Positions 54,033-62,319 are shown, numbered from the stretch's first letter. The stretch: DNA of 64,000 nucleotides from Shimia sediminis (GCF_003990645.1 NZ_RYZK01000005.1:186001-250000), one strand, 5' to 3'. Numbers and translations are program-made. The notes: generated by a model not told the origin, from the sequence alone.

Positions 54033-54575
54033 TCATTTCCGTCGCAAATGTTCGTCCAATCGCGGGAAAATCTCGACGAAGTTGCACGGCAGGTGCCGGT
54101 AATCCAGCTGATACTGCAAAATCTCGTCCCAGGCATCCTTGCAGGCGCCGGTCGAACCGGGCAGCGCAAAGAGATAAGTGCCGTTGGCAACACCCCCCGT
54201 GGCGCGGCTTTGCACGGCTGAGGTGCCGATTTTGTTCATCGACACCATGGTGAAGACGGTGCCAAAGGCTTCGATCTCTTTTTCATAGACGTCACGATGG
54301 GCCTCGACCGTCACATCCCGCCCGGTCAGACCGGTGCCGCCGGTCGAAATTATCACGTCCACCGCTTTGTCCGCACACCATCTGCGCAGCTGGTCGGCGA
54401 TTTGGTCGCGCTCATCGCGGATGATCTTGCGATCGGCAAGGATATGCCCCGCCCCCTCGATGCGCCCCACCAGCGTGTCACCGGACCTGTCCTGATCCAG
54501 CCCCCGCGTGTCGCTCACGGTGAGCACAGCAATGCGGACAGGGATAAACTCTTTGCTTTCGTCAAAACGGGGCAT
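54033..54575 (-). CDS. moaB: molybdenum cofactor biosynthesis protein B (MoaB)
   Basis: 180 residues from ATG 54575, five nt after GAGGAG; the GTG six bases earlier would have no room for a ribosome site. MogA/MoaB fold with RIAVLTVSDTRG, IISTGGTGLTGRDVT and the C-terminal FALPGSTGACKDAWDEIL. Adenylates or handles molybdopterin. It starts 10 nt past the secreted-protein gene in one minus-strand operon with the uracil-DNA glycosylase. Confidence 0.94.
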   Translation of the reverse strand: MPRFDESKEFIPVRIAVLTVSDTRGLDQDRSGDTLVGRIEGAGHILADRKIIRDERDQIADQLRRWCADKAVDVIISTGGTGLTGRDVTVEAHRDVYEKEIEAFGTVFTMVSMNKIGTSAVQSRATGGVANGTYLFALPGSTGACKDAWDEILQYQLDYRHLPCNFVEIFPRLDEHLRRK

Positions 54576-54584
54576 GGCCACTCC

Positions 54585-55127
54585 TCAGGGGCAAGGTTGT
54601 GTCACCGGCAGGCGAGGGGTTGCGAGAACTGTGTCGAACAGCTCATCCGCACCCTCTCCCATCAGGACCTTGGCATAGTCGATCATGACCGAGTTCGGGA
54701 CGCACTGCGTGATCTGGTCGCTGTGTTGGGCAACAAGCGCGTCAAACCGGGCCTTTAGTACGGCAGGATCAGCCGGAGGCGCGGCATTCTCGGCGTAGAA
54801 CACCAGCAAGCGCGCCAGATGCTCTGGGTTGGGTGTCGGCGCCAGATCAGGGCAGGCCTGCACAAAGCTCAGCGTTTCGGCATAAAACGATGTCAGACAG
54901 CCGACGGGGCCGCCCTTGTGGAAATCCACCCCGGCATAGAGCCGCGTGTCACCATCAATGGTCTCGTATACGGTCACCCCGTCGTCACGCTCCAGGGCCC
55001 GAGCCCCCCCGGCGTCTGTCACCACCTGATCGGCGTACTCTTCGAACATCGCGGCATAGTCATTGGCCCCCAGCGGATCCGCCTGTGCCGCACCTGACAG
55101 CAGCAGCATTGCCACCGCCCAGCGCAT
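54585..55127 (-). CDS. hypothetical secreted protein
   Basis: 180 residues from ATG 55127, which overlaps the glycosylase stop (ATGA). Signal peptide MRWAVAMLLLSGAAQA, mature protein with four Cys (CLTSF, ACPDL, QCVPN, QPCP), which could form two disulfides. No family recognised. The open frame further upstream (to 55427) lies inside the glycosylase gene. Middle gene of a three-gene unit. Confidence 0.75.
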   Translation of the reverse strand: MRWAVAMLLLSGAAQADPLGANDYAAMFEEYADQVVTDAGGARALERDDGVTVYETIDGDTRLYAGVDFHKGGPVGCLTSFYAETLSFVQACPDLAPTPNPEHLARLLVFYAENAAPPADPAVLKARFDALVAQHSDQITQCVPNSVMIDYAKVLMGEGADELFDTVLATPRLPVTQPCP

Positions 55128-55909
55128 CAACCCAACTCGCGCAGCTTGGCCTTGAGGCTCAAGAGATCCGCCCAGGCCTCGCGTTTGGCCGAGGGTTGGC
55201 GCAGCAAATAGGCGGGATGGAACATTGGCAGCACCGGTTTGCCCAGCGCCTCGGCCCAGGTTCCACGCAGGCGCGTGATGCCGCGCCGTCCCAACATGGC
55301 CTGGCACGAGATATTGCCCATCAGCACGATCACCTCGGGCGCAACGATCTCGACGTGGCGCTTGAGAAAGGGCAGCAGCATCTGGATTTCTATCGCCTCG
55401 GGGTCGCGGTTCTGCGGTGGACGCCAAGGCAGGACGTTGGTGATATAGACCGACTGGGCCGACAGATCATGCGCCCGGCCCATATCAATCGCCGCCAGCA
55501 TCTTGTCCAACAATTGCCCGGCCCGGCCTACAAAGGGTTTGCCTTCGCGGTCCTCGTCCCGGCCCGGAGCCTCGCCGATAATCATCACCCGCGCGGCTGG
55601 GTTGCCGTCCGAAAACACCAGACTGCGCGCGCCGCGTTTCAAATCACACAACTCAAACGCCGCCATCGCGGCCCGCAATGCCTCTAGGTCCCCCGCCGCC
55701 CTGGCGGCTTCGGTCGCCACCAGCACCGGGTCAACCTCATTGCCCCTTGGACGGGGCGCTTCGGCCACAGGCGCGGGTTTGGGTTTTTCCGCCTTGACCG
55801 GCGCTTCATAGCGGTCAACCGGCGCGTCCAGCATGGCCTCGGTCGCACCGAGTTCCATCTGCCAGTCCAAAAGCGCACGCGCCGTATGATAGTCGAGGGC
55901 CGATTCCAT
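55127..55909 (-). CDS. family-4-like uracil-DNA glycosylase, most FeS cysteines absent
   Basis: 260 residues. Active-site motif A GEAPGRDEDREGKPFVG and motif B HPAYLLRQP are intact, as are YITNVLPWRPPQNRDP and VLMGNISCQAMLG, so base excision activity is likely. Compared with the thermophile family-4 enzymes, three of the four Fe-S ligands are replaced: the first by Phe, the third by Trp (PWRPP) and the fourth by a non-Cys residue; only the second (FELCDL) remains. The N-terminal 90 residues are Pro/Lys/Ala-rich and probably flexible. Confidence 0.9.
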   Translation of the reverse strand: MESALDYHTARALLDWQMELGATEAMLDAPVDRYEAPVKAEKPKPAPVAEAPRPRGNEVDPVLVATEAARAAGDLEALRAAMAAFELCDLKRGARSLVFSDGNPAARVMIIGEAPGRDEDREGKPFVGRAGQLLDKMLAAIDMGRAHDLSAQSVYITNVLPWRPPQNRDPEAIEIQMLLPFLKRHVEIVAPEVIVLMGNISCQAMLGRRGITRLRGTWAEALGKPVLPMFHPAYLLRQPSAKREAWADLLSLKAKLRELG

Positions 55910-55945
55910 GGCGCTACCCTATCTGCATCGCAGGAGGGGGGAAAG

Positions 55946-56010
55946 AGAGGGGCCAGCCCCTCTGGGCCCCTGGCCCATTCACCCCGGGATATTTCTGGCC
56001 AAAAGAAGCA
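55946..56010 (+). repeat. double-hairpin intergenic repeat, copy D (inverted)
   Basis: On the plus strand: AGAGGGGC-CA-GCCCCTCT (55946-55963), GGGCC-CCT-GGCCC (55964-55976), then the core reading CGGGATATTTCTGGCC to GAAGC (55984-56010). It is in reverse orientation to the other copies, and lies between the divergent glycosylase and metalloprotease-like genes, so not at a gene 3-prime end. Its core is nearest to copy C. Confidence 0.88.
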
Positions 56011-56086
56011 GCCCCCATGCTGCCGCACCGGCGAGAGCACCCCAATCAGGTGTTGCAGCAACTACAGCCTTGGGTAGAGTGGCCTC

Positions 56087-57229
56087 ATGCGCGCGCTCGG
56101 TTTCTCCGCACTTCTCAAGAATGCCTGTTTTCTTGTCTTCTTGTTGGCCACCTCTGCACCGGCCACCGCGGGAGAGTATGTTTTATGTTTGCAAAAACAG
56201 CTGAGTGCACTTGGACAAGACCCGGGGCCGCACGACGGGCTCTGGGGCCGGAAAACCAAGGCGGCCGCGCTTGGCCTGATGCAACAACACCCCGAGTTGC
56301 AATCCGAACCGATGCTGCAGGAGCCGCGCCGGGTTTCAGCAATTTCCTGGTGTCGCATCCTGGGCAAACGCCGCGGCGTAGCGCGCGCCTTCCGACCTTC
56401 AGCAGAGAAACCGAATATCCTGTTCGACAAGGATGCCAGCCCAACTGAAAAAGCGCTGGTGCTCGGCGCGGACAAGGATGCACGCCGGTATTTGTATCTG
56501 CGCTTTGGGGTCAGTATTGCAGGCCGCGTCGACATTGCCGCAGGCAGGGACGCGAAACAGGTTGCCGCTAACATCGTCACGCTGCGTCGGTCCAGAGGCG
56601 ATCCGATTGTCGATACGCGCGCCCGGGTGCGCAAACGCTGCAGCGACAAAGACCGCTGGGCAGCAGCAGCCTTTTACAATCAGATCTTCATTTGTTGGCC
56701 CCAACAGGACACCTATGGTGCGGACTGGGCCAAACAGAACCGCAAACGCATGACCGCGATTTTGGTGCATGAACATATCCACACCATGCAAACCGAATAC
56801 ACTCTGGCAAAAACCCGTCTGTACAAACGCCCTGACGGGCGTCGGGTTTCCGGGCCAGAGTGGATGATGGAGGGCACTGCCATGGTGGTAGAGCTGGACT
56901 ATGCATTTCGCAACTTCGAAGGCCAGGGCATGCCTTCGTTCTTTCGCTTGCAATCCCCGGCGCGGGCCTCGGCCCTGAAACTGGCCGATCTGGGCGACAT
57001 CACAACCGAAGAAGAATACAGCATCAGCCTGTTTGCCGCGTATCTGCTGGCAGAACGCTTCGGCATTCAGTCCCTTCTGGAGTATTGGCAAGCAATCGGG
57101 ACCGGCCTGGACTGGGACGAGGCTTTTCAGCAGGTCTTTGGCATGAAGCTTGCCGAGTATGAGACCCAATTCGAAACGCTGCGAACACACCAAAGCACCG
57201 CCATGAACTTTATCAAGACGGGCAGCTGA
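56087..57229 (+). CDS. secreted HExxH protein with peptidoglycan-binding-like domain
   Basis: 380 residues. Signal peptide (residues 1-28, ending APATA-G). A short segment (about 34-66, LCLQKQLSALGQDPGPHDGL in part) resembles the peptidoglycan-binding-1 fold. The catalytic-like domain holds H228-E229-H230-I-H232 (HEHIH) and, 30 residues on, EWMMEG with Glu262, the geometry of gluzincin peptidases of the MA type. An extracytoplasmic metalloprotease or cell-wall hydrolase is likely, but no substrate is known. Follows repeat copy D. Confidence 0.8.
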   Translation: MRALGFSALLKNACFLVFLLATSAPATAGEYVLCLQKQLSALGQDPGPHDGLWGRKTKAAALGLMQQHPELQSEPMLQEPRRVSAISWCRILGKRRGVARAFRPSAEKPNILFDKDASPTEKALVLGADKDARRYLYLRFGVSIAGRVDIAAGRDAKQVAANIVTLRRSRGDPIVDTRARVRKRCSDKDRWAAAAFYNQIFICWPQQDTYGADWAKQNRKRMTAILVHEHIHTMQTEYTLAKTRLYKRPDGRRVSGPEWMMEGTAMVVELDYAFRNFEGQGMPSFFRLQSPARASALKLADLGDITTEEEYSISLFAAYLLAERFGIQSLLEYWQAIGTGLDWDEAFQQVFGMKLAEYETQFETLRTHQSTAMNFIKTGS

Positions 57230-57242
57230 AACGATCTGTCGC

Positions 57243-57271
57243 TTGCCCCCCCATCTCGGCCTTCTTATAAG
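57243..57271 (+). promoter_or_regulatory. pyrB promoter
   Basis: TTGCCC (57243-57248) and TATAAG (57266-57271) with a 17-bp spacer. The palindrome GCAGAT-GAAA-ATCTGC (57271-57286) begins at the -10 end, so it would straddle the transcription start. Ribosome site CAGGAG (57288-57293) precedes ATG 57301. Confidence 0.55.
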
Positions 57272-57300
57272 CAGATGAAAATCTGCACAGGAGCGAGTCT

Positions 57301-58257
57301 ATGGGGTTCAGTCAGAAGCATCTTCTGGGGATCGAGCATCTGCGTCCTGACGAGATCACGGCGATCCTTGATCTGGCAGACCAATACGTTGATCTGAACC
57401 GGCGCGATGTGAAACACGCCGACGCCCTGACCGGGCTGACCCAGATCAACATGTTCTTTGAGAACTCCACCCGCACACAGGCCAGTTTCGAGCTGGCCGG
57501 CAAGCGGCTTGGCGCGGACGTCATGAACATGGCCATGCAGGCCAGTTCGATCAAAAAGGGCGAGACCCTGATCGACACGGCGATGACGCTGAATGCCATG
57601 CATCCCGATTTGCTGGTGGTGCGCCACCCGCATTCCGGGGCGGTGGATCTGCTCAGCCAAAAGGTCAACTGCGCCGTGCTGAACGCCGGTGATGGCCGTC
57701 ACGAACACCCGACGCAGGCGCTGCTCGACGCCCTCACCATCCGCCGCGCCAAAGGGCGTCTGCACCGGCTGAACGTGGCCATCTGCGGCGACGTCGCCCA
57801 TAGCCGCGTGGCGCGCTCGAACCTGATCCTCTTGGGCAAGATGGAGAACCGCGTCCGCCTTGTCGGCCCGCCTACACTGGTCCCTGCCCAATTCGCCGAG
57901 TTCGGCGCCGAAATCTACGAAGATATGGCCGAAGGGCTGAAAGACGTCGATGTCGTCATGATGCTGCGCCTCCAGCGCGAACGCATGGACGGCGGTTTTA
58001 TCCCGTCCGAACGCGAATACTATCACCGCTACGGGCTGGACGCCGAGAAGCTCTCGAACGCCAAGCCCGACGCCATCGTCATGCATCCCGGTCCGATGAA
58101 CCGAGGGGTCGAGATCGACGGCGAGATTGCCGACGACATCAATCGTTCGGTCATTCAGGAACAGGTCGAGATGGGTGTTGCCGTGCGTATGGCTGCGATG
58201 GACCTCCTGGCGCGCAACCTGCGGGCGTCGCGCGCCGCGGAACCAGTAGAGGTCTGA
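57301..58257 (+). CDS. pyrB: aspartate carbamoyltransferase catalytic chain
   Basis: Second step of pyrimidine synthesis. 318 residues, normal. The carbamoyl-phosphate loop FFENSTRTQ (Ser56-Thr-Arg-Thr) and the [20 protein letters not shown] and HPGPMNRG motifs are intact. No regulatory-chain gene pyrI is seen. It heads a tightly coupled operon of five small membrane-type genes, a pyrC-like gene and plsY. Confidence 0.97.
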   Translation: MGFSQKHLLGIEHLRPDEITAILDLADQYVDLNRRDVKHADALTGLTQINMFFENSTRTQASFELAGKRLGADVMNMAMQASSIKKGETLIDTAMTLNAMHPDLLVVRHPHSGAVDLLSQKVNCAVLNAGDGRHEHPTQALLDALTIRRAKGRLHRLNVAICGDVAHSRVARSNLILLGKMENRVRLVGPPTLVPAQFAEFGAEIYEDMAEGLKDVDVVMMLRLQRERMDGGFIPSEREYYHRYGLDAEKLSNAKPDAIVMHPGPMNRGVEIDGEIADDINRSVIQEQVEMGVAVRMAAMDLLARNLRASRAAEPVEV

Positions 58258-58261
58258 GCCG

Positions 58262-58360
58262 ATGGAAGACCCCAAAGACCCAAAAATGTCCGGCCGTGTC
58301 GCCACAATCGCGCTGATCGTGATGTTCGCCTTTGTTGGTCTGATCGTCTGGATCGCCTGA
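58262..58360 (+). CDS. 32-residue single-helix membrane peptide
   Basis: Begins MEDPKDPKMSGR and continues as one hydrophobic helix (VATIALIVMFAFVGLIVWIA). It starts 4 nt after the pyrB stop, and its own stop overlaps the next start (TGATG). The tight coupling makes it a real gene rather than chance. Topology is probably N-terminus in the cytoplasm. Unrecognised. Confidence 0.72.
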   Translation: MEDPKDPKMSGRVATIALIVMFAFVGLIVWIA

Positions 58361-58905
58361 TGACCCGGATGCAGGTCACCCCCACCGAACACGGGCTGAT
58401 CCGCCTGTTCGCGGTTGACCTGCCGCTCGAGGACATCAAACCCTTTCACACCCATACCGACGACGCGGTCTGGCCGGTACAAGAGGCGCTCGGCGCCAGC
58501 GACCTCGACCCGGCGCGCGTCGAGTTGTTTGATGTCGCAGATCTCGATGAGCTGGGTCTGACCGGCTACATGACCGAAGGTCTCGGCATTGCTGCAAGTG
58601 ACCTCGCCACAGACGCCGCCCGATTGGATGGCCTGACCGGCCACGTTCTGATCGTGTTTTCGGCGGCTTTCCGCAGCACCGCACAGTCCCTCACCCCCCG
58701 CGCGCCCCTGCGCTGGATCGGCACCTATGCCGAAGAGGCCGCACATGTCCGGTTTCAACCCCTGCCAACCGATGCGGCCAAGGGCATTCTCAGCGCCGCA
58801 CCCCCCAAAACCGCCAACCCGCACCTTACCCTCTTGTGGGCACTCCTTGCCCTGCCCGTCCTCGCCCTGATCGTCGGGGCCGTGATCTACGGAGTAACCC
58901 GATGA
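58360..58905 (+). CDS. tail-anchored hypothetical protein
   Basis: 181 residues: a soluble part (about 1-150) and a single C-terminal membrane helix (LLWALLALPVLALIVGAVIYGV). The soluble part has no known motif; WPVQEALGASDLDPARVELF and WIGTYAEEAA stand out. It faces the cytoplasm if tail-anchored. It overlaps the next gene by ATGA. Found with pyrB; function unknown. Confidence 0.8.
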   Translation: MTRMQVTPTEHGLIRLFAVDLPLEDIKPFHTHTDDAVWPVQEALGASDLDPARVELFDVADLDELGLTGYMTEGLGIAASDLATDAARLDGLTGHVLIVFSAAFRSTAQSLTPRAPLRWIGTYAEEAAHVRFQPLPTDAAKGILSAAPPKTANPHLTLLWALLALPVLALIVGAVIYGVTR

Positions 58906-59345
58906 GCGAACACCGCATGACACCTCAAACGCCTCTCGCCGAAGGCGAAGAGGTGCTGACCAGCTTCCGCGCCGACCGCACCACCTATGTCCGCTCGAAC
59001 ACATGGATGGCGGTCGCAGCCATGGGTGGCGGCATGGCGGTTCTGTGGATGCTCGGCAATCCGCACGTCTGGACCGGCGCAATCGGCGGGCTGCTCGCGG
59101 TCGCAGTGCGCGCCTTTTACCTGATGTCCGAAGCACTGACCGAGCGCTGGGATCTCACCAATCAACGCCTGCTTGGGCCGATGGACCGCGCCATCCGGCT
59201 GGGTGAGATCAAGCAGTTGAACAAGCTGGGCAATGTGGTGCAGGTGGTGACATCTTCGGGTAACAAATACCTGTTGAAATACCAGGGCAACGTCGATGAA
59301 ACGATCCGCCAGATCAAATCCGCACAGGTCGGAGGGCAGATTTGA
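58902..59345 (+). CDS. bacterial PH-like small membrane protein
   Basis: 147 residues from ATG 58902. Two hydrophobic helices (MAVAAMGGGMAVLWML and the WTGAIGGLLAVAVRAFYL segment) are followed by a domain with WDLTNQRLLGPMDRAIRLGEIKQ, a strand pattern seen in bacterial pleckstrin-homology (bPH) proteins. The frame upstream to 58836 lies in the previous gene. Coupled by TTGA to the next. Confidence 0.75.
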   Translation: MSEHRMTPQTPLAEGEEVLTSFRADRTTYVRSNTWMAVAAMGGGMAVLWMLGNPHVWTGAIGGLLAVAVRAFYLMSEALTERWDLTNQRLLGPMDRAIRLGEIKQLNKLGNVVQVVTSSGNKYLLKYQGNVDETIRQIKSAQVGGQI

Positions 59346-59881
59346 CCGACGGCTGGGACGGCATACTGGACGACGACGAAGCAATCCTCTGGCAGGGACG
59401 CCCGGATGGGGCTCTGACCTTTGACACCGGCAATATCTTTGCCCTGATCTTTGGCCTTTTCTTTGCAGGCTTTGCCCTGTTCTGGATGATCATGGCGTCA
59501 CAGGCGGGCGGGGTCTTCTGGATGTTCGGCCTCTTGCATTTCTTCGTTGGCCTCGCCGTCGCCATCGGCCCCACCTTTTACAGCGCCTTCCGCCGCCGTC
59601 ACACGTGGTACACGCTGACCAACCGCCGCGCCTTTATCGCCACCGATATGCCGATCAGGGGTAGGTCGCTGGGCTCCTACCCGATCACCCGGTCAACTTC
59701 CATGAGCCTGCAAGAGGGACCACTTGACACCCTCTGGTTCGCCAGCACCGCCAAGCGCACAAAGAACGGCACCAGAACGGTCAAGATCGGCTTTGAGCGC
59801 ATCGAACAGGGCCGTGACGTCCTGCGCATGATGCGCGACATTCAGGAAGGTCGGGCGACGAAAGAGGCAGCGCATGAGTGA
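59342..59881 (+). CDS. bPH-like membrane protein, first of a tandem paralogue pair
   Basis: 179 residues with a TTG start overlapping the previous TGA. N-terminal tag WDGILDDDEAILWQGRPDG, two membrane helices (LIFGLFFAGFALFWMI and FGLLHFFVGLAVAIG), then RRRHTWYTLTNRRAFIATDM. The next gene repeats this plan. A role in lipid or membrane sensing is only a guess. Overlaps the next gene by 8 nt. Confidence 0.8.
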   Translation: MTDGWDGILDDDEAILWQGRPDGALTFDTGNIFALIFGLFFAGFALFWMIMASQAGGVFWMFGLLHFFVGLAVAIGPTFYSAFRRRHTWYTLTNRRAFIATDMPIRGRSLGSYPITRSTSMSLQEGPLDTLWFASTAKRTKNGTRTVKIGFERIEQGRDVLRMMRDIQEGRATKEAAHE

Positions 59882-60431
59882 CGAATGGGACGGCATCCTG
59901 CGCGACGGTGAGGTCGTCCTTTGGCAGGGAAAACCAGACGACGGGTTCTACATCCACCCCAGCCGACGCAAGACCTTTGTCGTGGGCGCGTTCTTCACCG
60001 CGATCGGTCTCACCCTGCTCGCCTTGGGCCTCATCATTGCCGAAATCCCGATGATCCTGTTTGCCTTGCTCTTTCTGGCCATCAGCCTGACGCTGACCCT
60101 TGGCCAGTCGCTTTGGCCCAACTACAAACGCCGCCACACCTTCTACAGCCTGACCAACCAGCGCGCGATCCTCGGCCTCGCCCTGCCCCGTCGCAAGCGG
60201 ACACTGAAGTTCTTCGACATTCAGCCCGAGGCGACCTACGAGTTCATCCCCGGCCCCATCGGCTCAATCGTCTTCGACTACGAAGATCAGGGCGTTCAGG
60301 TCAACAACGTGCCCCAACTCTTTGCCGTTGGGTTCATGCGATTTGCAGAGGCGCCCGAAGTCTGGCAAATGGTCCAGGACTTGCAGCGCGACATGCGCCA
60401 GGAAAAAATCACTTCAAGAGGCCCACAATGA
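59874..60431 (+). CDS. bPH-like membrane protein, second of the pair
   Basis: 185 residues. N-terminal WDGILRDGEVVLWQGKPDD and KRRHTFYSLTNQRAILG match its neighbour closely, so the two arose by duplication. Two membrane helices (VVGAFFTAIGLTLLALG and MILFALLFLAISLTLTLG) and a longer C-terminal beta-rich part (FEFIPGPIGSIVFDYE type). Its stop overlaps the pyrC-like start (ATGA). Confidence 0.82.
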   Translation: MSDEWDGILRDGEVVLWQGKPDDGFYIHPSRRKTFVVGAFFTAIGLTLLALGLIIAEIPMILFALLFLAISLTLTLGQSLWPNYKRRHTFYSLTNQRAILGLALPRRKRTLKFFDIQPEATYEFIPGPIGSIVFDYEDQGVQVNNVPQLFAVGFMRFAEAPEVWQMVQDLQRDMRQEKITSRGPQ

Positions 60432-61714
60432 CCACCCTCTTCACCAACGCCCGCCTGATCGACCCGGAAACCGGCACCGACGCCGTGGGCTGGCTCATGG
60501 TCCGCGATGGCACAATCACCGCCCGGGGCGAGAACAGCCCGCAAGGGCTGGAAGAGCACCCTGCCAAAACCATCGACTGTATGGGCAAATGCCTTGCCCC
60601 CGGCATCGTCGACATCGGCGTCAAGGTGTGCGAGCCGGGTGAACGACACAAGGAAAGCTACAAGACCGCAGGCCTTGCGGCAGCGGCAGGCGGCGTCACC
60701 ACCATGATCACCCGCCCCGACACCCTGCCCGCACTCGACACCCCCGAGGCGCTGGAATTCGTCGAGCGTCGCGCGAACGAAGCAGCCCCCGTGAACGTCC
60801 TGCCCATGGCCGCGCTCACCAAGGGCCGCGAGGGGCGCGAGATGACCGAGATCGGTTTTCTCATGGACGCCGGGGCCGTGGCCTTTACCGATTGCGACCA
60901 CGTGGTCACCGACACCAAGGTCCTGACCCGCGCCATGACCTATGCCCGCGCTCTCGGTGCGCTGGTCATCGCCCACCCGCAGGAACCCACGCTCTCCGGC
61001 GGGGCCGCCGCCACCTCGGGCAAATTCGCCGCCCTGCGCGGCCTGCCTGCGGTCTCGCCCATGGCGGAACGTATGGGACTGGACCGCGACATCGCGCTCG
61101 TGGAAATGACCGGCGTCAAGTACCACGCCGACCAGATCACCTGCGCCCGCGCCCTGCCCGCACTGGAACGCGCCAAGAACAACGGCTTTGACGTCACCGC
61201 CGGCACTTCGATCCACCACCTGACGCTGAACGAACTGGACGTCGCGGACTATCGCACCTTTTTCAAGATCAAGCCGCCCCTGCGGTCCGAAGACGACCGT
61301 GTGGCCATTATCGAGGCCGTGCGCACCGGGCTAATCGACACCATCTCGTCGATGCACACCCCGCAGGACGAGGAAAGCAAACGCCTGCCCTTTGAAGAGG
61401 CCGCCAGCGGGGCGGTCGCGCTGGAGACCCTCCTGCCCGCCGCCATGTCGCTCTATCACAACGGCTATCTGACCCTGTCCGAACTTTGGCGCGCCATGTC
61501 TCTCAATCCCGCCCGACGCCTCGGTCTGCCCTGCGGGCGTCTCTCGGCAGGGGCGCCAGCCGATCTGGTGCTTTTTGACGCGGACGCCCCTTTTGTTCTG
61601 GACCGCTTCAAACTGAATTCGAAATCCAAAAACACCCCGTTTGACGGGCGCACGATGCAGGGTAAGGTGCTGGCAACCTATGTCGCTGGCCAAGCCGTTT
61701 ATACGAGAGACTGA
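60428..61714 (+). CDS. dihydroorotase-like protein, probably inactive (PyrC-prime type)
   Basis: 428 residues, cyclic-amidohydrolase fold. True dihydroorotases have D-x-H-x-H-x-R; here the line reads DIGVKVCEPGERH, with both metal His lost (Gly, Lys) and the substrate Arg replaced by Cys. The catalytic Asp motif TDHAPH reads SSMHTPQDE. Such inactive homologues (PyrC-prime/PyrX) are known in Pseudomonas to assemble with PyrB. An active pyrC should then lie elsewhere. The long frame to 59921 overlaps the preceding gene and is not the start. Coupled to plsY by TGATG. Confidence 0.9.
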   Translation: MTTLFTNARLIDPETGTDAVGWLMVRDGTITARGENSPQGLEEHPAKTIDCMGKCLAPGIVDIGVKVCEPGERHKESYKTAGLAAAAGGVTTMITRPDTLPALDTPEALEFVERRANEAAPVNVLPMAALTKGREGREMTEIGFLMDAGAVAFTDCDHVVTDTKVLTRAMTYARALGALVIAHPQEPTLSGGAAATSGKFAALRGLPAVSPMAERMGLDRDIALVEMTGVKYHADQITCARALPALERAKNNGFDVTAGTSIHHLTLNELDVADYRTFFKIKPPLRSEDDRVAIIEAVRTGLIDTISSMHTPQDEESKRLPFEEAASGAVALETLLPAAMSLYHNGYLTLSELWRAMSLNPARRLGLPCGRLSAGAPADLVLFDADAPFVLDRFKLNSKSKNTPFDGRTMQGKVLATYVAGQAVYTRD

Positions 61715-62319
61715 TGCCCGAGATCACCCATACCCTGCCCGTCCTTTTGATCTGGGCCGCGCTTGGCTACCTCCTTGGGTCAGTGCCCTTTGGCATCCTC
61801 GTGACCAAGGCTTTTGGCCTTGGCAATCTGCGCGATATCGGTTCGGGCAACATCGGCACAACCAATGTGCTGCGCACCGGCAGCAAAGGCGCCGCAGCTC
61901 TGACCCTGATCCTTGATGGCGGCAAAGGTGCCGCCGCTGTGCTGATCGGTCGTGCCGTTGCAGGCGAAGACGCGGCACAGATCGCGGGGCTCATGGCGTT
62001 CATCGGCCACTGTTTCCCGATCTGGCTGGGCTTCAAGGGCGGCAAGGGTGTCGCCACCTTTCTCGGGCTGTTGCTGGCATTGGCCTGGCCCGTGGGTATC
62101 GCCTGTTGCCTGACCTGGCTTGTCACCGCGCTGGTGTCGCGCATCTCGTCACTCTCGGCGCTGGTCTCTGCCGCCTCTTCGACCTTCTGGATGCTCTTCC
62201 TGGGTGCGGGCAACGCGTTTTTTCTCGGGATCGCGACAACGCTTCTGGTGTTCTGGCGTCACAAGGACAACATCCGCCGCCTGCGTGCGGGGGAAGAACC
62301 CAAGATCGGCGCCAAGTAA
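61714..62319 (+). CDS. plsY: glycerol-3-phosphate acyltransferase PlsY
   Basis: Integral-membrane enzyme using acyl-phosphate to make lysophosphatidate, the entry to phospholipids. 201 residues, normal. Motifs SVPFGILVTK, GSGNIGTTNVLRTG, LDGGKGAAAVL and FKGGKGVATFLG. The start overlaps the pyrC-like stop. Last gene of the pyrB operon. Confidence 0.95.
   Translation: MPEITHTLPVLLIWAALGYLLGSVPFGILVTKAFGLGNLRDIGSGNIGTTNVLRTGSKGAAALTLILDGGKGAAAVLIGRAVAGEDAAQIAGLMAFIGHCFPIWLGFKGGKGVATFLGLLLALAWPVGIACCLTWLVTALVSRISSLSALVSAASSTFWMLFLGAGNAFFLGIATTLLVFWRHKDNIRRLRAGEEPKIGAK

Noticed and set aside
57271-57286. Attenuator hairpin before pyrB
   Set aside because: The hairpin starts at the -10 box end and would be cut by the transcription start, and no leader peptide or T tract is present.
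57265-59136. 623-codon minus-strand frame
   Set aside because: Antisense to pyrB and its neighbours; no plausible start or domain.
59921-60427. N-terminal extension of the pyrC-like gene
   Set aside because: It overlaps the second bPH-like gene almost fully; homology and the ATGA overlap place the start at 60428.
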